This document shows positions 38,345 through 49,826 of a stretch of 64,000 nucleotides of DNA, piece by piece. The position numbers were made by a program, and so were the translations under genes. Below the pieces are notes generated by a model. That model was not told the DNA's origin, did not search any database, and saw only the letters and a program-made list of their open reading frames with translations. Numbering within the stretch: the stretch's first letter is position 1; every line of letters starts with the position of its first letter. Source of the DNA: CAIXZV01 sp963697365 (GTDB lineage Bacteria > Chloroflexota > Limnocylindria > Limnocylindrales > CSP1-4); contig CAVONT010000003.1 of assembly GCA_963697365.1 (NCBI GenBank), forward strand, positions 1-64,000, given 5' to 3'.

Positions 38345-38517
38345 TCCGGCTCGCTGAACCAGCAAGGAGTCACGCGGGCCCACGCTGAGCGTGGCCTGTG
38401 CGGCAAGATCGACCTTCGTGCACATCCCGTGCGGGGACCGGCGGCAGGTGACCCCCAGCGGAGTCAGCGAGCCAGGGAACGGGGTCGCCCGCATGGCCTC
38501 CAGCACCGGCGACGACG

Positions 38518-38543
38518 GGGGCCCGGCGTTGCCGCCGGGCCCC
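38518..38543. terminator. GC-rich hairpin, probable terminator of the subtilase gene
   Basis: An 11-bp GC-rich stem (ggggcccggcg side against cgccgggcccc) with a 4-base loop lies just after the stop of the giant subtilase. No T-run is seen, so the call rests on position and stem strength. Confidence 0.5.
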
Positions 38544-38570
38544 TGAGCTCGCGAGTGGTTCAGCCGTGGA

Positions 38571-41500
38571 TCACCAGCCCGGGCTCCCGGCCGGCACCTC
38601 CGTCACCAGGATGGCGTTGACGATCGGCGCGTCGCCGCGCTGGGCGGTGAAGCCGATGTCGAGGATCCCGTCGGTGACCTCCACGAGGAACGAGCGGTCG
38701 AGCGCCGTGTTGCGCCCGCCGGCCTCGGCCAGGACGTCGAGGTTGGCGAGGACCGTCTGGCCCTCGATGGTGACGCTGAACATCCGCGCTCCGGCCTTCC
38801 TGGCCACGATCTCCGCGAACGCGAGGTCCACGTGGTACGTGCCCTCGGCGACCGTGAAGCTGTAGCCCGTCATGCCGGTCCGCAGGTCCTGGTAGAGCGG
38901 ATCCTCTGCCGTGCCGTCGATGGCGCTCCTGGTCGAACGCGTCGAGCTCGCCCCGGCGAAGCCGAAGGCGCCCTCCGAGAACGGCCGATCCGGCGCGAAC
39001 ATCGTCCCGGCGCCGTCCATGTACGCCGGGCCACCCGCGTTGACACCCTGCTGGTACGAGGGCACCACGAGGGTCACCGGCACCTGGATGAAGCTGTTGG
39101 CCGGGTCGTTCGTGCCGATCACGGCAATCGACCGGTAGATGCCCGGCTCCAGGCCCGTCGAGTCGGCGGTGAAGGTCACCTCCGCGGAGCCGTCCGGGTC
39201 CACCGTGCCCTCCGTGGGCGACTCGGTCAACCACGGCACGTCGCTGAACACCGGCAGGCCGGACTCCACGAGGTACGCGTTGCCGCTTCCCTGGCCGGTC
39301 AGCCAGAGGTTGCCGACGACGTCGATCTCGATCCCGGCCCCGTTGAAGCCGCCCCCGTCGGGATGCGGCAGCGCTCGGGTCGTCTCGCAGGTCGTCGGAT
39401 CCACGAGGTAGATGGAGTCGGTATCCGAGTTGGTGGCCATCCACAGGAGCCCGAAGGCCGGGTTCCAGGCGAGGCCCGAGATGCTCGGGTCCTCCGGGCT
39501 GCACTGGTCGAGCGTCTCGCCCGGTGTCGGATGCGACGGTCCGGCGACCCGGTAGATGACGCCCTCGTTCCAGCCGCCGATATAGAACACGTCGGCCGCC
39601 GGGTCGTAGGCGAGGCCACGCTGGCTCACGTCACCCCACGGTTCGCCGGTGACCACGGCCTTGACCGAGCCGTCGGCCGGGTCGAGCCCGTAGATCCCGT
39701 TGTCGCCGCCGACGTTGACCTGCCACACCAGGCCGCGCCCGGTATCCCAGGCCATGTCCGCGCCCCAGTCACCGGCCCACGGCAGGTCGAACGAGCCCAG
39801 TTGCTCGCCGTCCGTGGTGAACGTGGTGTCGGTCCCGGCCTCCGGGTCGGAGATGACGACGTCGCCGGGGACGCCCACGCCCCACGGCACGCCGAGCCCC
39901 GTCGGCCAGCTGGCGAGCACGTCGCCCTCGGCCTGGATGGCCTTCGGGATCGTGACGCTCGTGCCGGCCCACGTGCCGCGCGACGTCCGCGCGGACGGAT
40001 TGGCCACCGTGGGTGCGCGGCGTGCCGTGACCCCGGCGACACCGCCGTCGAGGGACACCTCGTTGACCGTGAAGGTCAGCGGCTCGTGGCCCTCGGGGTT
40101 GGAGACGGTGATGGTGCTGGTGCCGGTCCTGCCGGGCGTGAGCACGAACACAAGGCTGTCGCGGTCGAGCGCAGCGTGCGCCTGGCGGCGGTGCAGGCCG
40201 ATCTCCACCGGCCCGGTCGTCTTGCCCGCGACGATCGTGAGGTCCGCGGTGCCGTCGACGTAGCCGTCGAGCGTCACGAGGGCCGGCCACGTGCCGGCCG
40301 GGCCGACGATCCGGAACGAGCCGTCTCCGTCGGTCACAGCCTGGAGGGTGAGTGTGTCGCCCTTCCAGTCGGCAAGCGCGAGCACGGTGGCGCCGGCCAG
40401 CGGCTCGCCCGAGTGGGCGTCGGCCACGGTCCCCGTGACCGCGCCGAAGTCGGCGGGCAGGGTCACCGTGAGGTCGACGGGGACGGTGAGCTGGCGCTGC
40501 TTCGGAGCATCCGTGAGCAGCACGAGGAGCCCGTGGTACTCGCCGGGGGCGAGGGTCGGGCCGCCGAGGGTGAGGGTGATCGCCTGACTGTCGCCCGCCG
40601 GGACGCTCCCGGAGGACGGGCTCTGGTCCAGCCAGGGCAGATCCACGAACGGGGTGATGGTGCCGTGCCCGGTGTCCGGGGCCCAGTCCGTCGGCCCGGA
40701 CTGGTCGCCCAGCACCATCGCGGTGTCGATGAACCCGTCGTCGCCGGCCATCGCGTCGAGCGGCAGGTTGAAGCTCACGGACTGGCCGACGATGACGGCC
40801 TCGACCTCGGCCACGACCTCGTACGTCGAGAGATCGAGGAGGTACACGGTGGGCTGCGGATTGCCCAGCCCGAACAGGTCGACGACGTACTCCATGCCGA
40901 CGTCCTGGGCCGGCAGGCCGCTCCACCACTCGGCGGGCTCGCCGGTGGACGGATCCTGGTCCGTGTCGAGGAACATGATAGCCGGCAAGGTTGCCCATCG
41001 GCGTGCCGGCGCTGAACTCGAGCTGCATCGAGACGACCGAGGAGCCGTCGGATCCCGCGGACACGGTGACCACGTCCACGGCCCCGTCGGCATCGCCCAC
41101 GGGGTCGTCGATGATCGGGACGACCGGCACCCCGCCGGTCGCCGCGATGCGCGGCAGGCCCGCCGGCATCGCCTGGCGGAACCAGCCGGGCGTGCGGTAG
41201 ACCTTGGTCGTCGCCGGCGGCAGGTCGGGCATCGTGGCCCCGAGGTCGCGCTCCTTCGCCTCCCAGGCGGTGGGGGCGGTCCCGGCGTTGGCCAGGTCGA
41301 GGACGACGGTGGTCGTTTCGCCGTAGTCCACGGTTGCAGTGACGGCCATCGGGTCGACGGCCGCGAGGCCGCCGGTCAGCACGGCATCGAGCGTGACGTC
41401 ACCACCGTCGACCATCGTCACGGGGCGGGTCTCCGGCACGTACGGCGCTGAGGCCGCCGTGACCTGGTAGGAGCCGGGCCGCAGGCGCAGCGTGTACGCG

Positions 41501-44140
41501 CCATCCGCATCGGTGCGGGCGGTCCGACCGCCTGGGATCGCCGTGACCGTGGCGCCCGCGATCGGCAGGCCGTCATTGGCGTCGGTCACGGTCCCGTGGA
41601 GCAGGCCGCTCGGCACGAGTTCGATGCGGTAGGCCGAGTTGGGCGCCAGGATCGCCTCGTCGAGCCCGAGCTGCAGTGCGTCAGTCCCGGTGGCGTTCTC
41701 GATGCCGACGAGCGCGTTGCGCCCGTCACCGGGGTTGGCCGGCCCGGCGCCGTACAGGAGGTCGATCTCGCCGTTCTCCCACAGCTTGACCTCGAAGTTC
41801 AGGCGGCCGCTTGCACCCCACGCACGGATGCCCTGGAACTCCAGGACGAAGGCGCGGTTCGGCGCGTCGCCTACGACGCCGTAGTCGACCTGGCTCTCCT
41901 CGTCGAGGTAGAGGTCCTGCCAGAGGGGGTAGATCGCGGCGTTCGGGGCCGCCGTCGACGGGATGCCTGACGGGAACCCGTTGTACAGGTCGGGAGCGAG
42001 GAAGTTGAGGTAGCCGTTGTCGGAGATCCACAGTTGCTCGTACTCCGTGCCATAGAACGGCACGGGGAACGGCAGGCGGAGCCGGCCCGCGATCTCGTCG
42101 CCCCACAGGGCGCTCTGCCCGGAAGCGTCCACCCAGTCGAAGCGCGATCGGGCGGCAGCCGTGGCCGAAGTCGTCCAGCTTGCGATACAGGCCCTTGTCG
42201 ACCACGAGGTCAGGGCCGTCGCTGGAGATCTCCTCGGTCGCGGTCTCGGTGCACCCGCCCGCGCTGAAGCGCAGCGTGTAGTCGCCGATCGGGAGGACCA
42301 GGTCGTAGGAGCCGTCAGCCGCGGTCGTGACGGGCGCGACCGGCGTGCCGATGGCCGTGACGCTGGCATCCGCGATGGGTGCCGCCGTCCTCGGACCCGG
42401 TGACCGTGCCTCTCACGTGGAAGCGCGGGAGCGGGTCGAGGGTCCGCGTCCACCGTGCGTCGTCTCGTCCTTGACGATCGTGACCGGCCCGAGGGTGGCC
42501 CCGTAGTAGCCGAACGCGCGCACGGTCACGCCGTAGTCGCCGGCGGCGAGGAACAGGCTGAAGGTGCCGTCGGCCGCGGTCGTGACGTTGAAGGTCCGCG
42601 TGCCGTTGTCGGCCGTCACGGTCGCACCAGCGATGGGCACGCCTCCGTCCGAGCCGGTGATCGTTCCGGCGAGGGTGCCGCCGGTCTTGACCAGGTCCAC
42701 GGCCGCCGCGGCGTCGATGCGCCCGTCGCCGTAGACGTTGTTGGGATCGCCGCCCGGGGCCGCGCCGCAGGTCGTGTCGATCCGGTCGAGCGCGGTGGCC
42801 TTCACCGCGTTCGCAATGCCGTCGAAGTCGCCGATCAGGGCCGGCCGCGCCGAGAGGATCAGCGCGATCTCGCCGGTCGTGTGGGGCGCGGCCATCGACG
42901 TGCCCGAGTACTCCTCGTAGCCGCCGCCCGGGACGCTGGACGCCACGTCCACGCCGGGCGCGGCGATGTCCGGGTTCCAGGCCTTGCCGTCCACGCCGGA
43001 CGGGCCGCGGCCGGAGAAGTCGGCGATCACGTCGTCCGAGTCGGTGGCACCCGCGGAGATCACCTCCGGGAAGTCGCCCGGCGAGCCGCCGTCGCCGCAG
43101 GCGTCGCCCGGGTTGCCGGACGAGAAGACCGGGATGATCCCGGACGCGCGCCAGGCCTGGACGGTCTCGCGGTAGAACTGGTCGTTGGGGCCGCCGCCCC
43201 ACGAGTTGTTGACGACATCGGGCCGGCGTGACGGGTCCGGGTTGTCGCCCGCGAGGTCGGTCGGGGCGAGGATGAACTGGCCGGAGGACAGGAGCGCGGT
43301 CTCGCTGCAGCCCATGTCCTCGCAGCCCTTCGCGGCGATCCAGCGCGCGCCGGGGGCGACGCCGATGTCCGGCGTGAACGGGCCGGGGCCGTCGCCGCCG
43401 GCGATCGTGCCCATGGTGTGGGTGCCGTGGCCGACGTTGTCGCACGGCTCGTCACCGCAGATGCCGGATGGGTCCCACCAGTTGTAGTCGTGGGTGAACG
43501 TGCCGTCGCCGTTGTTGCCGCGGTAGCTGCCGACGAGCGCCGGGTGGGTGTACTCGACGCCCGTGTCGACGTTCGCCACCACCACGCCCTGGCCGAGCAC
43601 GCCTGCGTCCCAGGCCGCGGGGGCGCCGATCTTGGCGACACCCCACTCGGGATCACCGGACGCGGCGAGGATCGCCACCTTGCGTGTCGACGGGCTTGAC
43701 CAGCGGGTAGACCTTCGGCGCCCGGACGACGGTGACGCCGTCCAGCGTCGCCATGCGCTCCGCCAGCTTGGCGTCACCTGCGACCACGAGGACGTTGGTG
43801 AGCCAGTACGTCGTCGCCTCGGCTCCGGCGGCCTTCGCGGCGGCCTTGGCCGCCTTCTGCGACTTCGCGGCGGTGGCCTGAGCGAGGCGACGACCGCCTT
43901 GCCCTTCGCCTCCCAGCCCTTGACCTTGCCGGCGGGGTCGAGGTCGGCGGTGGCGGCGAACTCCACCACGAAGGCGGAGAGCTCGCCCTTCGCGAGCTTG
44001 ACCGCGAGGCCCTTCTCCACGCGGGCGCTCGCGGCGGCCGGCGCGTCCGGCGGGGGTGGGGCGGATCGCGCCGCGACGCCCATCGCCTGCGTGAGCACCA
44101 GGAGCGTCGCGAATGCGAGCGCAACGGCGCGCCGGGACAT
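38571..44140 (-). CDS. Giant secreted subtilisin-like protease with Ig-like, propeller and malectin domains, frameshifted
   Basis: About 1,855 residues. Signal peptide (ALAFATLLVLTQAMGVAARS), an inhibitor-like propeptide, then a peptidase S8 domain with Asp in VANVDTGVEYTHP, His in NVGHGTHTMGTI and Ser in YSGTSMAAPHTTGEIAL. After it: repeated CarboxypepD-type beta domains (GTITGSDGGVPIAGATVTAD, GTVTDANDGLPIAGATVTAI, GTVADAHSGEPLAGATVLAL), a lectin-like or nidogen-like segment (WQDLYLDEESQVDYGVVGDA), a beta-propeller (ISGLAWNPAFGLLWMATNSD) and a C-terminal malectin-like domain (TYHVDLAFAEIVARKAGARM). About six single-base breaks near 43885, 43690, 42455, 42378, 42150 and 40985. Extracellular degradation of protein or glycoprotein is the inferred job. 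Confidence 0.83.
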
Positions 44141-44583
44141 GGCCTACCTCCCCGGGTCCGGATCCGGACCCACTTCGGCCGAGCGGGGTGGTCACCTCGC
44201 CCGGTGAACCCGCGATGCTGTCTCCCCTGCGGCCGGGCATGTGCCGCGCGGCCGCACTGCCCGTCCCAGCGGGAGGGCGTGTCCGCAGTCTAGGGGCTCG
44301 TCAACGGGCACCAGTGCCGTTGTGCCTCGTGGGCCGGGGCGCCCGCGGTCCAGGTGGCCGCAGCGCCGCCCGCGGTCACGCCGTCGCGAGGCCCGACACC
44401 CACTCCGCTGAGCGACTGGTGCTCGCACTGTGCAGCGCCGTCGCGATTTGAGCGGCTCCTGCGCCGCCTGGGCGTTCCACCCGGGGTGGAGTGCACGATC
44501 GGAGCGCCCCATGCTCCTCCAGCGATGTGACCGCACGGTGTGTGGCTGTGGCGCTCAGCGCGAGGGCGAGCGCAGGAGGGGCG
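44141..44583. other. Long leader region between hypE and the subtilase gene
   Basis: About 440 bp without a supported gene. It must hold the subtilase promoter on the minus strand. An imperfect inverted repeat lies near 44303-44322 (caacgg...ccgttg). A 9-base GCTCGCACT match to the dispersed repeat lies at 44410-44418, too weak to call a copy. No riboswitch signature recognised. Confidence 0.45.
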
Positions 44584-44617
44584 AGCCCCGCGCGGGGCTG
44601 AGGCTGCCTCAAGGCAG
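44584..44617. terminator. Two adjacent hairpins after hypE
   Basis: A perfect 16-bp palindrome (agccccgcgcggggct, 44584-44599) and a small hairpin (ctgcct/aggcag, 44604-44617) lie just downstream of the hypE stop on the minus strand. No T-run is present; a terminator is plausible from position only. Confidence 0.4.
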
Positions 44618-44640
44618 GGACACGCAGCAGGCCGGGCTCG

Positions 44641-45719
44641 TCAGCAGATCCTGGGCAGCTGCTCCCCGACCAGCATGTCCACGATCCGCTCGGAGCCCAC
44701 GATCGTCCGGATCGTGACCATCCCGGGGTGATCCGCCACCACGGCGCCGATCACCACCGCCTCGGCCCCCTCGGGAACCGCGCGCATCGCCTCCAGCACG
44801 GCCGAAGACGACGACGCCGGCACGATCGCCACCAGCTTGCCCTCGTTGGCCACGTGCAGCGGATCGAGGCCCAGGAACTCGCACGCGGCGCGAACCGGAC
44901 CCGGGATGGGCAGCGTGTTCTCCTCCAGCACCATCCCCACGCCGGACGCCGCTGCGATCTCGTTCAACGCGGACGACAGGCCGCCGCGGGTGGGGTCGCG
45001 CAGGACGTGGACGTCCGGCTCCACCGCCACGATCGCCGCAACAAGGCCGTTGAGCGCCTGCGTGTCGGACGCGATCTCCACCTCGAACTCGAGGCCCTCG
45101 CGGACCGACATGATCGCGACCCCATGCAGCCCGATCGGCCCCGACAGGATCACGACGTCACCGGGGCAGCCCGGTCGGCGGACGGCGCGATGCCGTCGGG
45201 CACCAGGCCGATGCCGGCGGTGTTCACGAACAGCTTGTCGGCACTGCCGCGGCCGACGACCTTGGTGTCGCCGGTGACGATCCGCGTGCCGGCCCTGGCC
45301 GCTGCCGCAGCCGCGGACGCGGTGATCAGCCGGAGCTCCTCGAGCGGCAGCCCCTCCTCGATGATGTAGGCGAGGCTGATCGCCACGGGCTGCGCGCCCA
45401 TCATCGCGAGGTCGTTGAGCGTGCCGTTCACGGCCAGCTCGCCGATGTCGCCGCCGGGAAAGAAGATCGGCGACACCACGAACGAGTCAGTGGTGAACGC
45501 CAGCCGCGAGCCGGGGACGTCCACGATGGCCGCGTCATTGAGCACGCCGCCGGGCGCCGCCACCGCGAGCGACGGGGCGAGCACGTCACGCATGAGCGCG
45601 TTCGAGAGCTGGCCACCCGAGCCATGGCCCAGGATCACCCGCTGGTCCTCGGGGATGGGCGCCGGGCAGTAGGCGCCCGTGGCATCGATGGTGACGCGAT
45701 CGGCGTCGGGGACGGTCAT
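44641..45719 (-). CDS. hypE: HypE, hydrogenase maturation carbamoyl dehydratase, frameshifted
   Basis: About 359 residues. Converts the carbamoyl group passed from HypF to a thiocyanate on its C-terminal Cys; that is the source of the CN ligands of [NiFe] hydrogenases. AIR synthase-like fold: ILGHGSGGQLSNALMRD, FTTDSFVVSPIFFPGGDIGE, LAVNGTLNDLAMMGAQP and RIVTGDTKVVGRG. A break near 45157 separates RAAP from GDVVILSGPIGLHGVAIM. The end EQLPRIC carries the modified Cys. ATGA overlap with hypD. Confidence 0.92.
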
Positions 45720-46885
45720 CGTCCGGTCTCCGTCTGGCCGCCCTGGCCGGGCGCCACGCTGATGAGCTGGATGGGCGCGGAGAAGCCACCGCCGACGCCG
45801 AGCCCGCGACCGGCCCCGAAGAACGCTGCGCAGGTGCCCTCGGACGACACCATCGGCGCGCCGAGGGGCTTCTGCGGGCTGCACAGCGTCCCGTAGGCCG
45901 TGCAGTCGAGCGGCGTCTTGTCGCCGGTGAGGATCGCGCCCGCGATGCAGGCGGGATGCTCGCTGGTCTGGATGTCGCCCACCTCGAACTTGGCCTCGGC
46001 GTCGAAGCGGGCGAACTCCGGGCGGAGGCGGTACCCCGACATCGGGATCTCCCCGATCCCGCGCCACTTGCGCGGGCCCACCTCGAACACGGCCATCACC
46101 TGCTGCTGGGCGAGCGGGACACCCTCGCGGGTCACGGCGCGGGTGTACTGGTTCTCGACCTCGTGGCGGCCCTCCTCCAGCTGGCGGATCGCCATGTGGA
46201 TGCCCTCGAGGAGGTCGAGGGGCTCGAAGCCGGTGACGACGATCGGCACCTTGTACTTGGCGGCGATCGGCTCGTACTCGGTCCAGCCCATGATCGCGCA
46301 CACGTGGCCGGCGGCCAGGAACGCCTGGACCTGGTTGGACGGGGAGTCCAGCAGCGCCGTCATCGCCGGCGGCACCAGCACGTGCGACACCAGGACGGAG
46401 AAGTTGTCGATGCCGCGCCGCGCGCACTCCGCCACGGCCATCGCGTTGGCGGGCGCCGTCGTCTCGAAGCCGACCGCGAAGAACACGACCTGCCTGGCCG
46501 GGTTCGCGAGGGCGATCTTCACCGCGTCGAGCGGGCTGTACACGATCCGCACGTCGGCGCCACGGGCCTTGAGGGCGAGCAGATCCGTGGACGAGCCGGG
46601 CACGCGGAGCATGTCCCCGTACGAGGTGAAGATGACGTCGGGGCGGGCGGCGATGGCGAGGGCCTTGTCGATCTGCTCCAGCGGCGTCACGCACACCGGG
46701 CAGCCGGGCCCGTGGATCATCCGGACGCCGTCGGGCAGCGCCTCGTCGATCCCCTGCTTCACGATGGTGTGCGTCTGGCCGCCGCAGACCTCCATCAGGG
46801 TCCAGGGGCGCGTGGTGATGCGATGGATCTCGGCCAGGATCTTCTTGGCGAGCACGGGGTCGCGGTACTCGTCGAGGTATTTCAC
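45716..46885 (-). CDS. hypD: HypD, hydrogenase maturation Fe-S protein
   Basis: 389 residues, intact, from GTG 46885. With HypC it assembles the Fe(CN)2CO unit. Motifs: LMEVCGGQTHTI near 30, HGPGCPVCVTP near 60, VFFAVGFETTAPANA near 135 and the C-terminal cluster Cys pattern HPACIAGAILTGDKTPLDCT with YGTLCSPQ. Overlaps hypC by four bases and hypE by four bases. Confidence 0.94.
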   Translation of the reverse strand: MKYLDEYRDPVLAKKILAEIHRITTRPWTLMEVCGGQTHTIVKQGIDEALPDGVRMIHGPGCPVCVTPLEQIDKALAIAARPDVIFTSYGDMLRVPGSSTDLLALKARGADVRIVYSPLDAVKIALANPARQVVFFAVGFETTAPANAMAVAECARRGIDNFSVLVSHVLVPPAMTALLDSPSNQVQAFLAAGHVCAIMGWTEYEPIAAKYKVPIVVTGFEPLDLLEGIHMAIRQLEEGRHEVENQYTRAVTREGVPLAQQQVMAVFEVGPRKWRGIGEIPMSGYRLRPEFARFDAEAKFEVGDIQTSEHPACIAGAILTGDKTPLDCTAYGTLCSPQKPLGAPMVSSEGTCAAFFGAGRGLGVGGGFSAPIQLISVAPGQGGQTETGR

Positions 46886-47229
46886 TGGATCGGTCCCGTC
46901 GCGGATGGCGGGGTCGCAGGATTGAAGGTGAGGGCGCTGGGCGCGTCGTCGGACACGACCGCGAGCTCGTCCATGCCCTCGCCCATCGTCATCAGCTCGG
47001 GCTCCATGACGCCCATCTCAGCGAGGATCTCGAGCGTCTTGAGCGCCTCGTCCTCGTCGACCCTGGAGATCGCGAAGCCGACGTGGATGATGACGTAGTC
47101 GCCGACCTGCACCTCGGGGAGGTACGCGAGGCAGGCGTCCTTGCGCACGCCGCCGAAGTCGACCTTGCCCATCGCGAGGCCCGCCTCGTCGCGGATCTCG
47201 GTGACCCGTCCCGGGATTCCAAGACACAT
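46882..47229 (-). CDS. hypC: HypC, hydrogenase maturation chaperone with C-terminal extension
   Basis: 115 residues; typical HypC is about 75-95. N-terminal MCLGIPGRV carries the essential Cys2, followed by GLAMGKVDFGGVRKDACLAY and VGDYVIIHVGFAISRVDEDE. The last 25 residues (SDDAPSALTFNPATPPSATG) are extra and look disordered. Starts 5 bases after the hypF stop and overlaps hypD. Confidence 0.93.
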   Translation of the reverse strand: MCLGIPGRVTEIRDEAGLAMGKVDFGGVRKDACLAYLPEVQVGDYVIIHVGFAISRVDEDEALKTLEILAEMGVMEPELMTMGEGMDELAVVSDDAPSALTFNPATPPSATGPIQ

Positions 47230-47233
47230 GCCC

Positions 47234-49661
47234 TCAGACCTCCTGCCCGAGCGTGGGGACGCCCGCTGTCAGTTCGCCTGCCGCGGCCAGCCGTGCTGCG
47301 CCGATCGCGGCCTGGCCGTAGCTCACGCCCCCGTCGTTGACGGGGACCATGCGGTTGATGAACGGTTCGAAGCCCTCGGCCGCCAGCCTGCGGAGCAGGT
47401 CGGACGCGAGACGCCGGTTCTGGAACACGCCCCCGGAGAGACACACGATACGCACCCCGGTCCGATCGCGCCCGTCAGCGAGCAGTGCGCTCGTGACCTC
47501 CACGATGGTGGCCTGGAACGCGGCCGCGAGCGCGCCGCTGGACCGGCCCGCGGCCTGGTCCTCGAGCAGTGCCGCGAGCGTGGGTCGCGGGTCGTAGACG
47601 GCCAGTCCGTCGACCCGGCCCATGCGCCATGGGAGGGGGGCCTCACGGCGGTCGCCGGCGGCCAGCTCCAGCTCGATCGCGGCCTGCGCCTCGTACTCGG
47701 CGGTGGCCCGGATGCCCAGCAGCGCGGACGCGGCATCGAACAGGCGCCCCGCCGACGACGCCACCGGCGCGTTGAGCCCGCGCTCGACCTGGGTGCGCAC
47801 GAGGCGGACCTCGCGGGGGTCGAGCTGCGCGAGGAAGCGTGCAGCTGGGCCGCCTGCGTCAGCCATGTGGGCCGCGTCGGCCGTGACCTCCATCCCGTGA
47901 TGCCCATAGGGTCATCGTCCGCGGGGACGTCCTCCGCCCCGAGCAGGTAGCCCAGCGCCATCCGGTACGGCTTCTTCACCGCCAGCGCCCCACCCGGCAT
48001 CGGCGCCCGCCCGAACCGCCCCAGGCGGGTGTACGACCGCAGGTCCGCGAGGAACACCTCGCCTCCCCAGAACGTGCCGTCGTCGCCCATGCCCAGGCCG
48101 TCGTACGCGACCCCCAGGAACGGCTCCGTGATCCCCCACTCCGCCGCGCACGACGCGACGTGCGCATGGTGGTGCTGGACGGCGATCCGCCGGTCGGCCG
48201 GGAAGGTGGCGACGGCGTACTTGGTCGAGAGGTACTCCGGGTGGAGGTCGTGGACGACCACCTCGGGCTCGAGGGCGAGGAGGCGCGAGAGGTGGGCGAG
48301 GCCGTCGGTGAACGCGCGGTGCGTCGCGAGGTCCTCGAGGTCGCCGTTGTGCGGGGCCACGTGCGCCCGTGAGCCGCGCGCCAGCGTGAAGGTGTGCTTG
48401 AGCTCTGCGCCGACCGCGAGGAGCGGGCGCGACGCCGCGACAGGGAGGGGCATGGGCTCCGGGGCGTAGCCGCGCGCCCGCCGGACGACGGACTCGCGAC
48501 GGGCGACCACGCGCGTGACCGAGTCGTCGTACCGGGCGCGGATCTCGCGGTCGTGGACGAGGAACCCGTCGGCGAGGCCGGACAGCCGGGCGAGCGCGTC
48601 GTCGTCGTCGGTGGCGAGGGGCTCGTCGGTGAGGTTCCCCGACGTGAGCACGATCGGCCGGCCGACGGCCTCGAGCAGGAGGTGGTGGAGCGGCGTGTAC
48701 GGGAGGAAGACGCCCAGGCGGCGGTTGGCGTTGGCGACCGACGGGGCCAGGCGGGGCACCCCATTGCGCCGGGCCTGGAGCAGGACGATCGGCCGCGCCG
48801 GGCCTGTCAGCAGCTCCCGCTCCAGCGCACCGACACGGCAGAGCGCCTCGGCCGCCGCCAGGTCCCGGACCATGACCGCGAACGGCTTCGCCCAACGCCG
48901 CTTCCGGTCGCGCAGGCGCAGGACGGCCTCGTCGTCGGTGGCATCGCAGGCGAGGTGGTAGCCGCCGAGGCCCTTGACTGCGACGACCCGCCCGGCCTGG
49001 AGCGCCGCGACCGCGACCGCCAGCGCATCCTCCTCGTGCGCAACGGGTGCGGGCGCGCCGGTCGGCCGCCACGAGAGCCTCGGCCCGCACGCCGGGCATG
49101 CGACAGGCTCCGCGTGGAAGCGCCGGTTCGCGGGATCGCGGTACTCCGCCTCGCACGCGGCGCACAGCGGGAAGGCCCGCATCGTGGTCTGGGCGCGGTC
49201 GTACGGGAGCTCCTCGATGATCGTCGCGCGGGGCCCGCAGTTCGTGCAGTTGGTGAACGGGTAGCGGTGGCGCCGGTCGCCCGGATCCCACAGCTCGGCG
49301 AGACAGTCGTCGCAGGTCGCGATGTCGGGCGGGAACAGGCGGTCGGTGGCCGCCGCGACCACGGATTCGTCGATCTGGAACGGGACGGGGAGGTCGCGCG
49401 CGAGCGGGTCGTCGCCGGCAAGCGAGCCGGACGCGTCACGCGCTCCACCCGGGCGCGCGGCGGCGCGTCGCTCCGCAGGCGGCGGGCGAAGGCGTCGAGC
49501 GCGGCCACGGACCCGGCCGCCTCGATCTCCACGCGGCCCGCGGCGTTTCTGACACGGCCGACCAGGCCCAGTTCTGTCGCCAGGCGCCAGACGAACGGCC
49601 GGAACCCGACGCCCTGCACGACGCCTTCGACGAGCAGCGCGCGAGCCGTCACGGGGGACAC
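47234..49661 (-). CDS. hypF: HypF carbamoyltransferase, frameshifted
   Basis: About 808 residues from GTG 49661. Makes thiocarbamate on HypE from carbamoyl phosphate. Domains in order: acylphosphatase (VEGVVQGVGFRPFVWRLATE), two zinc fingers (CDDCLAELWDP, CTNCGPRATI, CAACEAEY, CPACGPRLSW), YrdC-like (VVAVKGLGGYHLACDAT), and the Kae1-like part with HHHAHVASCAAEWG and CLSGGVFQNRRL. Breaks near 49440 (after the acylphosphatase domain) and near 47880. First of hypF-C-D-E. No hypA, hypB or hydrogenase subunit follows. Confidence 0.9.
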
Positions 49662-49826
49662 GGGATCACCGGCGGCCGGGACGCGGCCGTCCGAGGGACG
49701 GGTGCAGCCATGCTGTCATGATCCACCGCCGTGTCCAGCCCGCTGCCTGCCGAACGGCCCGCAATGCCCAACCGGTCGGCCGGTCACCCGCGGGCAGGCG
49801 GCGGGCCACCCGGCCCGGCGACGGGG

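Noticed and set aside
44400..44540. Third copy of the dispersed repeat
   Set aside because: Only a 9-base match (GCTCGCACT) and general G+C similarity; no shared 24- or 34-base block.
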